A DNA stretch of 64,000 bases from Sipunculus nudus (GCA_026874595.1 CM049311.1:34183676-34247675), one strand, 5' to 3'. Positions 11,700 to 23,083 are shown, numbered from the stretch's first letter. Numbers and translations are program-made. The notes: generated by a model not told the origin, from the letters alone.

Positions 11700-11723
11700 C
11701 CCCCCCCCCCCCCCCCCCCCCCC
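11700..11723. repeat. Poly-C run
   Basis: About 24 bases of uninterrupted C. It is followed by GACGCCCCTACTG at 11731-11743, whose reverse complement CAGTAGGGGCGTC resembles a hAT-type element end, so the run may lie inside a decayed MITE. Long C runs of this kind are prone to length error in assemblies. Confidence 0.9.
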
Positions 11724-11744
11724 GCCGTATTGACGCCCCTACTG

Positions 11745-12183
11745 AAAGGTAAAATGCAGTCTTTTTCTTTGAGCAATATTTTTTTTTTTTAATAATGTTA
11801 TAGTTTAGTATTATATCAGCGACTGTCAAACAGAGTTCTGTTTCAACCCGTGTTTGTTAGCAGGATTTCAAAATACAGCCTAACCAAAACAAAATTTTAT
11901 ATATTTGTGGAACATGTGCCTGGCCAGATGCACTTATAAATTTATGCGCATCTGAATCACAGCCGAATTCAGTAGTGATTTTATTAAAATTGGTGGAGGA
12001 ATGCTATCTCCGTGTTATGAATCAAATATCTCTGACTGACAACTGACAATGTATATATGTAAACTAGTAATCTGCATTTTAATGAATGCAAGCCTCCGCC
12101 ATTTGAGGATCCCTATTGTGGGATGCTTCCCATACCGTGTTTGCATTCAGTTATTCAGCCCATATTCCCAAATTCATCCGTGC
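11745..12183. other. No gene recognised
   Basis: Unique AT-rich sequence. Nothing recognised. Confidence 0.45.
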
Positions 12184-12432
12184 TTAAGTGAGTGTACATA
12201 TGTGAATATTTCTTGATAACGAGTCCAAATCCGGAGCATGGTCAGAATCTACGTCAAAATCCAATCGATTCTTCCCTTTTCCGAAATGCTCGGGAACTTT
12301 CATGAGTTTGCGTTCATGTTTGCGGAAGTTATATTTTGAACAAACACACAAACACGACACGAACGGCGTGAAACGCATACATTCCTGACGGAAGCAATAA
12401 AATATTCCTCGTATATCTATGTTTTTTTACAT
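12184..12432 (-). CDS. Possible coding exon or gene fragment, unrecognised
   Basis: On the minus strand the frame is open from just after a TAA at about 12433 to the stop at 12184. An ATG at 12376-12378 gives 64 residues. The composition is unlike neighbouring frames: a Cys-rich start (CLCVCSKYNF), then a charged stretch KHERKLMKVPEHFGKGKNRL, then the acidic FDVDSDHAPDLDSL. That low-Ile, high-Asp/Lys profile is what drew attention to it. The cysteines do not form a standard C2H2 finger. No clear acceptor or donor pair frames it, so it may be a relic or chance. Confidence 0.18.
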
Positions 12433-12839
12433 TATTTCTTTATAATAACGATGATGTTTTAATTTTAATCATTCCACCTTACTCATTTATTTTTCTCCAT
12501 TTAAAATACAGTGAACTGCCTTTGCATGAATATCTTAATAATAAATGGGCACCCCTTGGCGAAACGTAGTATAAATTATATGGTTGCTCTAAGGTTAATG
12601 CCCTGACAATAAAACACGATGATGTCCAATATCAATATATTTTTGGTCATAGGAAGTCTGGGGAAGTCACGGTCTCCAGTGGCAACAAAATTGAGTCTGA
12701 ACTATTTGCATGTCTGTCCCCTCTAAAACAAGCTGCATGGCCGCGTCGACTGATTGCCTGATCTAATGATGTATGTTATCAACCAAGCATCGTTTGACTT
12801 GTTTTATTTTCCTGTCTAATGAGAATGGTCAGGCAGGTC

Positions 12840-12932
12840 GGCAAGCAGCCTACAGATGAACTGTATTGTCTACATTCCATCCCCGGGATAGCTATGCTGA
12901 TATGAGGCAGCTAGGTCAAGTAAAACATGCCG
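12840..12932 (+). other. Weak candidate exon with strong donor site
   Basis: GCCGCG is followed by GTAAGTAAG, a near-consensus 5' splice site, at 12933. Possible acceptors are the TCAG at about 12831-12834 and CTACAG at about 12850-12855, preceded by TTTTATTTTCC further upstream. The frame reading into the donor is open only from about 12860, because an in-frame TGA lies at 12857-12859. A coding exon would need the ATG at 12901-12903 or a different acceptor. Splice-site strings alone are weak evidence. Confidence 0.15.
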
Positions 12933-13140
12933 CGGTAAGTAAGGCCGAAAATACGAGGATAACCGAACAAAATAAAAACTTTAAATCAATTCCAAGCAAA
13001 CAAGGGAGGATAGAAAATAAGTATGTAGTTTTATCAGGCAATAACTCAGAACTCTTTTCTGTACTGTTTTAAGCAAACCATACACTTATGAATATGATTC
13101 ATAAAATATAATTAATTGCAAAACATATTTTCGGAATATG

Positions 13141-13400
13141 TGGAGCGTGATGGCGTAATGGTTAGGGCGCTGTACTAACCCTTATCCTAATCCCAAGGTT
13201 GTGGGTTCGTATCCCGTTCTGACCTCCTTCCTCGCTAGGACACCCGGCCAAACCCTTCACCACAAGGATGCGTCCTCTCTACCCCAGATCGAATTAATGT
13301 GTACTGGTCAAATTTTGCGTGTGTCAGGCTGTTTGTTGCCCATCGAGGCAAGAATAGACCCTTAGACCAGGAAGATAAAAAGTAAAGTCAGATGAGACCT
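13141..13400 (+). mobile_element. tRNA-derived SINE, family 1 (plus-strand copy)
   Basis: The head carries GGCGTAATGGTTAGGGCGC (A-box-like D arm) and GTGGGTTCGTATCCC (B box), with a tRNA-like spacing enlarged by an insertion in the anticodon region. A body follows with GACACCCGGCCAAACCC and CCACAAGGATGC, the second shared with the copy at 985-1110. The 3' end is not sharp and is placed near 13400. It is a pol III-type retroposon, not a working tRNA. Confidence 0.75.
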
Positions 13401-13469
13401 CACATTTTCCAAGGAAACAAGGCCCATGATAATGGTATTTTCTATATTTATACTATATTTATATGAATA

Positions 13470-14435
13470 TATCGGGTCATTCAGAAAAAAGTCCCGAACT
13501 ATAGGGGTTAATTGATATATAAATACTGCATGTACGTTGTTGGTAGCTAGTGAATTGACAGATGTATATAATTTGAAGATGTCTGTAAAATTTCATATGT
13601 CTAACCAGATTAAATTTATAGTGAAAGTTGCTTTATCCAATGCTGGGTACTGCATGATGTCCCCCAGCTGCGGTCTGTCTCACGTGTCATCTGGGTACAG
13701 GACATTTGGAACAGGTGTGATGCGTTTTTTCCCGGAGTTAATAGGTACATCCTTTTCATGCCAAAAATAGATTTATATTTTGCTCAGTTGAGTTCGATAC
13801 CCTGCTGTGTAAAGAATGGATTTAAGCTCAGCAAATAAGATATTGATCAAGTGTTGCTTCGTGGAAAAGGGATTGAGAGGGGCCCGCATGGTAAGAGGAT
13901 TTTCAGGGAGAGGCTGGAATCTACGTTCTGTTAATAGGGTAATCACACATTTGCAACACTTGATCGGCAAGCTGGTCGAAGCAGGCCAAGGACTTAAAAA
14001 TCTGAAGCGAACAAGAATTACACTGAAGATAACATTCCTTCACAAGAGAGCAATTTGGATACACATGAGTCCAAGAGGAAAATTGGCGGTAACTTGGGAT
14101 AAGTAAAAGTTCAGGACACAGATAGACAAAAAGACTTTTATCCCTCAATTACAAACTTTTAATGACAAACTTAATTAAATCTTTTACCGACAAAGCCATC
14201 ACACCTGTACCCTATTACCTGTACCCGGATGACACCTGACACCGTCAAACAAGTGCAGTACCCAGCACTGGATAAAGCAAATTTCATTATGCAAATTTAT
14301 TCTTGAACACTTGTGCCAATGAAATTTTAGTAACCTATTCATATTATACACATCTTTCTACACGTCAACTACCAACTACTCACATGCATTATTTATAAAA
14401 TTATTAACCCCTACAGTTTTTTTAATAACCCGATA
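13470..14435. mobile_element. Mariner-like element with ~250-bp terminal inverted repeats
   Basis: The left arm 13470-13722 and right arm 14197-14435 match as imperfect reverse complements: left starts TATCGGGTCATT, right ends AATAACCCGATA, and the inner ends are GGTGTGATG facing CATCACACC. The outer ends lie in TATA flanks, consistent with a TA target duplication. The arms have diverged by roughly a fifth or more, so the insertion is old. The 474-bp core contains a decayed frame with an HTH-like pattern. Arms this long are unusual for mariner and suggest a derivative whose ends were extended. Confidence 0.75.
13816..14106 (+). pseudogene. HTH-like transposase N-terminal remnant
   Basis: A 96-codon frame lies wholly between the inverted repeats of the 13470-14435 element. 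Residues 6-50 read SSANKILIKCCFVEKGLRG, then MVRGFSGRGWNLRSVNRVI and ITHLQHLIGKLVEAG. This spacing resembles the helix-turn-helix region at the start of mariner/Tc1-type transposases (initial helix, aromatic-basic middle, VNRVI-type recognition helix, later Gly). The catalytic DDE/D region is absent. The family call is from pattern and position only. Confidence 0.35.
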
Positions 14436-15545
14436 TATGTGTGTGAGTGTGTGTTTGAGAGCACAACTGCGGAAAAATACTCTCTTTGAATGATAAAACT
14501 CTTCTTACATGACGTGGGATGATGTAAAAACAAAGAATTCTGTCGATATATTTTCATATTCTCGATGTTTACTTAATACTACAGATGTATTCAGATCTTT
14601 TCTCACTACATGTTCATCTTCCCGATGTTTCCCGATCTCTCCCGATGTTAGACAGATCTGTCTAGGCCTTCTATTATTCTGTCTCGGTTACCTATGTACC
14701 TGCGACATAGTCTCCATCTTGAAATTGATTTGTTGTTATTCTGCACACGGGGTAAATAACTCGGTTTCATTGTACAATTAAGTTTTACAGCTATTAGTTA
14801 GGTTGTAAAACGTTCATCAGAACTTGAGGTTAATTCATAATAAGGCTTCCTGTCGGTTCTGTCTGTCCTCCAGGATGCCTTGCACGTCTTGTGTCCTACT
14901 TGGTTGTCTTTTAATGGTCGGCTTTAAAACATGAAGTCAGGGTAACATTAATATCTAGGGTCTGCGAACGTGTCTGCCTATCCCACCACTTATGTTTGTC
15001 TCAAGTTTTTACATTAAAACATTTTCTTCAAACAATATGTTTCCTTTTTTTCACTTTGAATTTAAGTAAGATGAGCAAAGATGAGTATAAAAATTATCTT
15101 TTAGAAAATTACAAACAAAGTACACTTTGACGCCAAAGTGCATATTCTTTAGTCAAATTTCATCGTGTAATATGCCAAGATGGACGACTGTATCTACAGT
15201 GCCTTTAGGTCATCTGACGACAAGTCTCTTATGTCTCTTGTTTTCGATCACTAAAATGCTTGTTTATTATGCTAAAATAAGCCCGGGGCAAATCTAACCA
15301 AATAATTAAATACATGCCTTAAAATTGTATAATAAGCCTCTATGAAATTTCACAGTCGCTTGAATCACTGTTGGTACTTACATTGGCTTGTACTTTTTTC
15401 AAACAATTTAATAACCTTCCCTTATACTCTACTGAACAAGAGCCTTCGGCCAAAAGAACAGTGTGTATGGGTGGTAATAGTAACAAGTACAGAACATCTG
15501 TACTCAAATGAAGGCATATAAATATGTCGACGTGAAAAATCTCAC
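14436..15545. other. No gene recognised; short palindrome at 14649
   Basis: A 14-bp perfect palindrome AGACAGATCTGTCT lies at about 14649-14662, in a run of CCCGATGT/CCCGATCT motifs. A 90-codon frame at 14509-14781 is hydrophobic near its end (Leu/Cys-rich) but unrecognised. Confidence 0.4.
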
Positions 15546-15620
15546 AGCCTCGGCTGATATTCGAACTTACGATCTCCCGGCCTTGAGTCCTGCGCTCTAC
15601 CCCTGAGCCACAGACGTCGG
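15546..15620 (-). mobile_element. tRNA-like head, decayed (minus strand)
   Basis: The minus strand reads TGGCTCAGGGGTAGAGCGC (D arm / A box), then an anticodon-like region, then AAGTTCGAATATC (B box). The T stem does not pair well and no acceptor stem closes, so this is a tRNA pseudogene or the head of a SINE rather than a working tRNA gene. Confidence 0.55.
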
Positions 15621-17523
15621 TTGTGTCATTATTTCTTTCTGAGATAATCCGTTCGCATTGTAAACGTAAACAGGTGGAGGAACATACGGCATGGGTATTT
15701 TTAGCACATCAGCCTAAAAATCTAAAAAGTACATCATTTTCCTTAAACAGATTCCACTTATGAAAAGTTAAAATTTACGGCAGTGTGTTAAACTTATTCC
15801 GTCTATGACGAATTGATGAAACCGGGTACGTAACTGAGCGATAATGGGGAATTGGATATGGAAGGTACGACCCTTGAAAAAGGTCAAGATCAAAAATAAA
15901 TATCAGGAACAAATTCCTGCCCTATGACTTATTTTGTGGCCAGATTTCAATTCTTATAAATATTGGAATAAAAAGAACAAAAAGAAGTCCACCTACAAAA
16001 AAAGTGAGCCCAAATATGGATTTTGAAATTAACTCATCAACCCCTATAAGCATCCACTTCCCATGGATGGGGGCTGAGAAATACCGGATGTATATATATT
16101 TTTTTTAATCTGTAGAAGAAAACAACAAAGCATCGCCTATATCCTGTACATAATCCGACCTGATCGGTGTCTGCTGTTGGACGACCCTCGTGGAGACATG
16201 CTCATATATAAATGTTGGCACTAAGCTGCTGGTACCATGTTGAGTTCAGGCTTCGGTTAACAGAGTCACATCATGTAAATACTGGAATCGCTCGTGTTCC
16301 GCGCCATCTGCTTGCGCTGTCGGCAAAATCAGTTGTTTGACTTCCTCAGATACATCATGCCTAATCCTTTCAGGTCGGTACCATCCCTACTTTGTATCCT
16401 ATATCAACTGATTATCAAAGATTGTAAGCTTTTTTGTATGATCATCGTAAATATTAATCAGTGTTGGTACTTGTTAATCTAATACACCGTTTCCTTTTGT
16501 CTATGTCATATATTTGTAACCATTTGTTTAGAATTAGTGTATGTTGGATAACCCGTTACGAGATTAATCTCATTGTTCCGCATTCTAGACAATAGTAGCA
16601 AAACGATCTAGTATTTCCCCAAGACGTTCGAAACCCTTTGCTTTTTTTTTTTGATTTGCTGGTCATGCATAATTCATTCTTAATAGTATTAAGAAATATA
16701 TATATATACAAATTCAAGATCAAAAAGTAATGGTTTAAATTTAAATTAAAAACCCTATTTCTCTGTAGGCCCTGGTCCCTAGACTTTTATTTGCTTTATA
16801 TATGGGACTGTAGGCCTTATTTCAGGTTTACGGGGAATGCTTAATTTACAAGATTTTGCAGTTCTAGAATATACTCTGGTACATTTTCTGTTCTTTTGAG
16901 ATTAAAGAATTAAAAAGGCTGAAAATTCTAAGCAATACAAACTGCATTGATGGCATTTTTTGAGTTTTCTATCCTTGCAAACATCGTTCTCTTGACAATG
17001 AAAGAGTTTTAAAAATATATATATTAAAATGTTTGAATCAATACGACTATATTGTTAACATTTCTTGTGTTCTCTTCCTTCTTTTAAACCGTCTCAGGAG
17101 ATAGCTATGTTTTAGGAACTCAGCTCACAATAAAACGTGGAATACAATGCGAGTGGGTTGATGTTCCCTTGGTTATTGTGAGTCTCTTTGTAACTCGATG
17201 CTGGACTACACAAAGGGGGATATATAGAATTCAGTAGATTATTCATTTCATGGGACTTTTTTCTTCGTCGTAAAGCCCGCTGTTTTATTCTGTAAAATGT
17301 AGTCAGAGTTAGAGCTGTTTTGGCGGGGATGCTGTGGTCTGCTGTAGTTTAGGCCACCGTTCACCGTTCGTGTTTTTGGTTCATAATATTAATCAACAAA
17401 TATTTACCAGGCCCTCGATAATGTTATGTATATGTTTTCTTGTTTCGATTAAAAAAGGATATGGAAATTCGAATAAATTTTGTGTTGATTACATGCACCA
17501 TTTAAAAAATTGAAATGAAATTT
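15621..17523. other. No gene recognised
   Basis: AT-rich throughout, with short TA tracts near 16699 and 17020. A 62-codon frame at 16294-16482 carries no recognisable motif. Confidence 0.45.
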
Positions 17524-17556
17524 TTTATTTATTTATTTATTTATTTATTTATTTTT
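17524..17556. repeat. (TTTA)n microsatellite
   Basis: About eight TTTA units flanked by T runs. Confidence 0.95.
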
Positions 17557-18057
17557 TGCAAGCTCGTAAAATTCAATGAATTTTTTTCTCCGACGACAAA
17601 TCATGATTTATTTCTCCAGAAATAAAATATAACATTTTTTTAAATCGCTGCTCGCACCATATTTTGCTTCTCAGAGTCTATAGAACAACTATTTATTATT
17701 ATTTTTTTGCCTTGGCCTAATGGAGATATATCACATTAATCACGTGGGTCCGTTAGCGCCATGGACCTTTTGTACAGATTACCTCTTCTTGATGAAGCTT
17801 ACGGACCAGCCCGATGTCTTTAATCAACCACACCATGGAATCAGAAGGATTATCCTGATCATCTGAGCAAATCACGTTGATCCGCTCAATATGTAGACTT
17901 GTCCCCGCCTCATTTATTATCTTTGCGTGTAATGTGGATTTATGATCGCCGCGTGGACCCTGGGCCAGTCTATATATGACCCTAGATAGCTGATTTCTGA
18001 CTGGTTCAATTTTTCATGTCATTTATGTCAGCAAATCACGTTTGTAATACCGTAACT
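17557..18057. other. No gene recognised; possible regulatory patch 17740-17990
   Basis: A stretch with mixed composition contains CATTAATCACGTGGG, GATTATCCTGATCATC and CATTTATTATCTTTGCG, resembling homeodomain, E-box and GATA-type motifs close together. There is no open frame beyond 20 codons from the ATG at 17760. Inference only. Confidence 0.3.
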
Positions 18058-18301
18058 TTGTCATACCCGACATTTTTTATATGAATAATTTCCGCGTTCC
18101 ATGGCAGTTGTTCCTTAGATATTTTCTGGTTCAGTTATCTCGCCAATGACATGAGCAGACGGAGTCATATAAAATACACATCTGTCATACTGGATCAGTG
18201 TCACTGCATACAAATATACATGATGAACAAGGCATAGATGAAAGTCCACTATAGGCTCTTTATCGGCCCGTATACAATACACAACGCCATAGTTAGTGCA
18301 C

Positions 18302-18323
18302 AGAGAGAGAGAGAGAGAGAGAT
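18302..18323. repeat. (GA)n microsatellite
   Basis: A GA tract of about 22 bp; the paralogous tract in copy 2 is about 55 bp. Confidence 0.95.
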
Positions 18324-19384
18324 TTCAACTCACAAAAATATAATACAAATTGAAAGACAACTGAAATACCCTGTTTTATGAAACCTATTTAATATATTTA
18401 GCAATATCTAGGGCCTCAAAATAGTAAAAGTTAGAATTTTAATTATACCAGTCTATCAATTCATTAATCTGCAAGATTTTACTATTTTACATACTCAATA
18501 CTATTTATATACTCTTTTCTTGGGCGCCATTAAAAGAACTTTCTTCTGTACGTGGCAGTCTTAATTAGAAATTCCCTGCTATTTTTGTGATAACATACGA
18601 CATTAATTAAAAGTACTTGTTTTTCCGGTTTAAAGTGGTACCTAGAGGAAAATTTAAATTTTTCCCTTGTATACTGCTCAGAGCTATCCACGTCGCAGTA
18701 TCAGTGACTGCGTGTTTTGACCAACCGGATGCCTGCACTGAGAGATAAACTATTCTACCATTACTTTTTTTCAGCGATGTTTCACACAAGATGAAAATAA
18801 TTTATGACTTGCTCCCGGTAAAAATCAATTGTTACGTTATTGGTTTACCTACTAGGGAGGATATGCCACAACGCATGTAGGCAACCAGTTTTTTTTATTA
18901 ATACTTCAATACAAGATACCAATCAGTAAAAAATAACGTTCGTGCCAAGCTGCAATATTTACAGCTCTGCGGGTATACGTAGACAATGCAACATATTTTG
19001 AGGTCGTTCCTGGGCTGTTTTATTGTTAGAAATACGATGACAGGGGGCTCACTGATCAGAACCCTGTCAACAGAATTGCGTGTACATTTAAATATCGGCT
19101 GTTTGCATTTATCGTGTTATGGAAATAAGTAAACTTCTTCCTGTGTATATATAAGTTTATTGAAAAGGATGTACAAAACATTCTGGACTTTATTGGTAGT
19201 ATACCAAAACATGTCTTCGTGTATTGTTTCCATGTAATATTTAAGGAGGGATAGGACAATTCTGCTGGACGCGTAACGGGCCAGACGTGTGCTGTTTATA
19301 ACGTGCTGGAGCGGGATATTTATTCACAGTTTTTATTTGAAATGTTATAAATTGTAAAACATAGGTATGTATAAACATGTATAA

Positions 19385-19538
19385 ACAGAGGCCTAGACAG
19401 TCGAGTGGTAAAATGATTAGCTCTCTCCGGGTTCGATCCCCGGCTAGCTTTAAGGTGGTGGCTCGCTAATAGGGTTCGGTATTTTGTATGGGTGGAGGAA
19501 ACCGGAGAAACCGGAGAAAAGCACCGACCTTCGCGACC
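19385..19538 (+). mobile_element. SINE family 2, with inverted body
   Basis: The tRNA-like head CAGTCGAGTGGTAAAATG, then CTCCGGGTTCGATCCCCGG (B box), leads into TTTAAGGTGGTGGCTCGC. From about 19471 to 19538 the body is in reverse orientation: GGTTCGGTATTTTGTATGGG here is the reverse complement of CCCATACAAAATACCGAACC in the copies at 21067-21086. The head is forward and the body reversed. Confidence 0.75.
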
Positions 19539-19746
19539 TTTGTCATACTTGAATTTTTTTCTGTGAATAATTTCCGCGTTCCATGGCAGCTGTTCCTTTG
19601 ATATATTTTTTTTGGTTCAGTTATCTCGCCTATGCAAAGAGTAGACGGAGTCATATAAAATACACATCCGTCATACTGGATCAGTGTCACTGCATACAAA
19701 TATACATGAAGGAACAAGGCTTAGAAGAAAGTCCAATATAGGCTCT

Positions 19747-19775
19747 TTATATATATATTATATATATATATATAT
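19747..19775. repeat. (TA)n microsatellite
   Basis: An interrupted TA tract replacing the CGGCCCG of copy 1. Confidence 0.9.
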
Positions 19776-19813
19776 TGTCCAGTATACAATACACAACGCC
19801 AGATGAGTTAGTG

Positions 19814-19869
<56 letters not shown>
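19814..19869. repeat. (GA)n microsatellite, expanded
   Basis: A GA tract of about 55 bp with one AAAG interruption, more than twice the length of the tract at the same place in copy 1. Confidence 0.97.
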
Positions 19870-19870
<1 letters not shown>

Positions 19871-20948
19871 TTTAACTCACAAAAATATAATACAAATTGA
19901 AAGACAACTGAAATATCATGTTTAATGAAACCTATTCAATATATATATAGACATATTCTGGACCTCAAAAGGGTATACATTAGAATTATAATTACACCAG
20001 CCTATCAATACATCAACCTTCAAGATTATACTATATTACATGGTGCCTAAATAGTATTTATATACTCTTTCATTGGGTGCAGTGAAAAGAATTTTCTTCT
20101 CTCCGTTGCAGTCTAAAATAAAAATTCCCTGCCATTTTGGTGATTACATATGACCAGACATTAATTTGAAGTAATTGTTTTTCCGGTGATAAGATTTGCC
20201 GAGAGGAAACTTTGCATTTTTTCCCTCATATACTGCCTAGAGCTATCCACGTCGCAGTTTCAGTGACTGCGTGTTTTGACTAACCGGCTGCTTGCTCTGA
20301 GAGATAAACTATTCTACCATACTTTTTTTCAGCGATGTTTTAAACACGATGAAAATAATATATGACTTGCTCCCGGTAAAAATCAATTGTTACGTTTTTG
20401 GTTTATCGACTAGGGAGGGTAAGCCATAACGCATGTACGCAACCAGTTTTTTATTAATACTTCAATACAAAATACCCATACGTAAAAAATAACGTACATG
20501 CCAAGCGGCAATATTTACAGCTCTGAGGGTATAAGTAGAAAATGCTACATACTTTGAGGTGGTTCCTTGACTGTTTTATTGCTAGAAATACGAAGACAGG
20601 GAACTCATTGATCAGAACCCTGTCAGCAGAATTGCGTGTACATTTAAATATAGGCTGTCATTATCGTGTTATGGAAATAAGTAAACTTCTTCCTGTATAA
20701 GTTTCTTGAAAAGGCTGAACAAAACGGTCGGGACTTTATTGGAAATATACCAAAACATGTCTTCGTGTTTTGTTTCCATGTTATATTTTAAGGTGATTTG
20801 GGGTGGGGACATGTCTGATGGACGCGTAACGGGCCAGACGTGTGCTGTTTATAACGTGCGGGGGCGGGTTATTTAATGGTGAGCCTAAAGTCTCATGATC
20901 ATTTTCACATGCCATGGTTTTTATTTGAAACATTATAAGTTGTAAAAC

Positions 20949-21130
20949 ATGGACAATCGATTGGTGAAATGCTCAGCTCTCTCCGGGTTCGATCCGGGTT
21001 CCCCGGCTCGCTTTAAGGTGGTGGCCCGCGACGGTCGGTGCTTTTCTCCGGGTTCTTCGGTTCCCTCCACCCATACAAAATACCGAACCCTAACATCCGA
21101 CCCATGGAAAGTGCCATGTATTAGTTATGT
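20949..21130 (+). mobile_element. SINE family 2 (forward copy)
   Basis: The head CAATCGATTGGTGAAATGC then CTCCGGGTTCGATCC carries a small internal duplication of the B-box region (CCGGGTTCGATCCGGGTTCC). The body then runs forward: AAGGTGGTGGCCCGC, CTTTTCTCCGGG, CCCATACAAAATACCGAACC, ATCCGACCCATGG. The same order is present at 32320-32565. Confidence 0.8.
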
Positions 21131-22033
21131 TGTAACTGGTTGTACAAGCGATGTAAGATATATAAAGTTTATATTTTATATGCACTTTCAATGCATTTTA
21201 ACGTACCGGTATATCATGGACGAATTCCAAATCTTTTGTCGGTCAAATTTCAAATCAGACTTTACCTAAACTTTTAGGACTATAGTCACCATATTCTTTT
21301 GCATTATAAATGTTTAAATGCCATGTAAATTTAAATAATTAAAATTTGATTTTTTTTTTATATTTTTATCAGCACCCACCGGATGCTAAAAAAAGATTAG
21401 TTTGTACTTAGCTTATTGGTAAATTTCCCCGCATGTTTGTTGAATTTCTGCAAACATGTGTTACAATGGGTGTAGTAACTTTCTGTACAAATGGTGTTTA
21501 CCTTTCCCTTGTAGTAAATATCCCATCTGTGACGTCAGATTGACGCGAGCGTCAGCCTAATGGGGTTTTACAGGTCTTTTAAATATTCTACAGACATTTC
21601 TTTTGTTTTCTCTTGATTTAATGCACACACTGGAGAGGAAGTTACTCGTAAATTTCACTTAACTCCTGAACATAAGCGGGTCTCCAGTCGCTCCTTCCTC
21701 CCTGGGATACCGGTACAAGACAAGCTTTTGTGCATTAGACACAGACTTATTGAAACAAATTTATGGATCCTAGCGAGTGACAGCCCGTAGATTACGCCAG
21801 TGTCTCGCAATAACGGAAAGAGCATTACGTGGCCTTTAGATGACTTTGGTACGATCGTTTTTAGCTTTGGGGTGAACAGCATGCATGCATGTACCACCCT
21901 TCAGATAACCCTAGGCAACTTGAATTCTCACTTTTATTTCCGGGGACAGGATGAAAAAGAGTTCAGATTGCCTCCGGGGATAGGCATATAGGTGTAGGTT
22001 TGTTCCTTAACGAATATTCACTTATAATCCACA
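21131..22033. other. No gene recognised
   Basis: AT-rich to about 21400, then mixed. Frames of 63-80 codons on opposite strands overlap at 21655-21991 without recognisable motifs. Confidence 0.45.
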
Positions 22034-22035
22034 TA

Positions 22036-22220
22036 CAGTTGAACCTATCCTAGTGGGCACCTCTTTATAGTAGGCACCTTCATATATAGGCACTTTTTGA
22101 CAGTCCCTTTTTTCTCATTATTGATCATGTTGCGGGAACTACCTCCATATAGTGGGCACCTCTTTAATAGGGACAGTTTGACCTAGTCCCAAGGGTGCCC
22201 TCATTATAGAGGATTCACAG
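22036..22220. mobile_element. TA-flanked MITE (Tc1/mariner type)
   Basis: TA at 22034-22035 and 22221-22222 brackets a 185-bp element. The left end is CAGTTGAACCTATCC followed by AGTGGGCACC; the right end is GGGTGCCC, TCATTATAGAGG, ATTCACAG, an imperfect reverse complement. Inside are further GTGGGCACCTCTTTA and AGTAGGCACC motifs. The end sequence resembles a widespread invertebrate MITE that starts CAGTNGAACCT (from memory of the family, not a search). It has no coding capacity and must be mobilised in trans. Confidence 0.75.
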
Positions 22221-22222
22221 TA

Positions 22223-23083
22223 GATTGTTCTGGGGTTTTCAAGTAAGAAATATATTTTTTTATAAACGTGTAATTTGTCATACGGTCTGCGGAGTATATG
22301 CACGCTATCATCATAAAACATATTTTGTGAGATTTGTACATTTCAGGTAATAAGACTGTCTTTCAATCTTGCATATGTAGGTTATAGCTTGGTAACAAGA
22401 CATTTTGGTTTGCATGAAGTCTTTATTTACCCGTTTCCTCTCCGGGTTTCGCCTCAGAATGTTTCATTTTCATTGAAAATGGCGGTTGTTCTGGTTTAAG
22501 TGACACGATACGAAACGCATATGATGGAAGAATTTGGTTTACGTCGAGACTTTTCACAATGAACTAAATTGCAATTTAAAATATACAGTAACAGGATGTA
22601 TATAAATGCGGCCTGTCTCCAGTGAAGCTAGCTATACGAATCACTGGATGTGACCACATGTGATCGAATCGGGATCTGAACAACTCTGTTCCTTTAATGA
22701 AAATAACCTTTTTTTTTAAGGTCTGACTATTAGATAAACAGGACCCTCGTCCTTAATAGCGCCTATGAGGGGAAAGGTGATGTGAATAATAAATACCGCC
22801 CCCTAGCCCATCAAAAGTGTGACCTTTCGGATAATTTATTAATTAATCTCATTCTGAATCAGAACGCTTTCAAGAGGGTGCGTGATACCGGGAGCATGTG
22901 TAGGCGGACCTGTCTCGCTATTGAAACATGCTCTATTAGCGAAGCTGTTGGGTCGCTGGACTTCGAATCTGGGATCCACACTACACTATGTCCCCTTACG
23001 AAAATAGGTCCACGTAATAATGCATATTTAATATGTTTAATATCAGGTTTGAAATATAGCTGTCAAACAAGCTAACCAAACCA
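22223..23083. other. No gene recognised
   Basis: Unique sequence with a 97-codon frame at 22782-23075 of unremarkable composition. TAATTTATTAATTAATCTC at about 22829 is a dense TAAT cluster. Confidence 0.4.

Larger units (their letters stand above)
18058..19540. repeat. Segmental tandem duplication, copy 1 (~1.48 kb)
   Basis: Begins TTTGTCATACCCGACATTTT and is matched along its length by 19540-21060, including GAATAATTTCCGCGTTCCAT, the GA microsatellite, TATCCACGTCGCAGT and ACGGGCCAGACGTGTGC. Indels between copies are not multiples of three, so no coding frame is conserved. It ends in a SINE at 19385-19538. Copies differ by roughly a tenth of sites, so this is not a very recent event. Confidence 0.93.
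19540..21060. repeat. Segmental tandem duplication, copy 2 (~1.5 kb)
   Basis: Direct copy of 18058-19540, starting at TTTGTCATACTTGAATTTTT. It differs by a TA tract at about 19747-19775, a longer GA tract, an inserted GGTGAGCCTAAAGTCTCATG block near 20880, and small indels. It ends in a forward-oriented SINE head and body at 20949-21130. Confidence 0.93.

Noticed and set aside
15546-15620. Possible functional tRNA gene
   Set aside because: The T stem does not pair and no acceptor stem closes. It is better read as a pseudogene or SINE head; the same applies to 58198-58275.
20949-21269. 106-codon frame
   Set aside because: Its first half is the SINE head and body; not conserved in the paralogous copy.
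22916-22990. Possible tRNA-like segment with CTTCGAATCTGGG
   Set aside because: The B-box-like string lacks the preceding GG and no D arm lies at the right distance.
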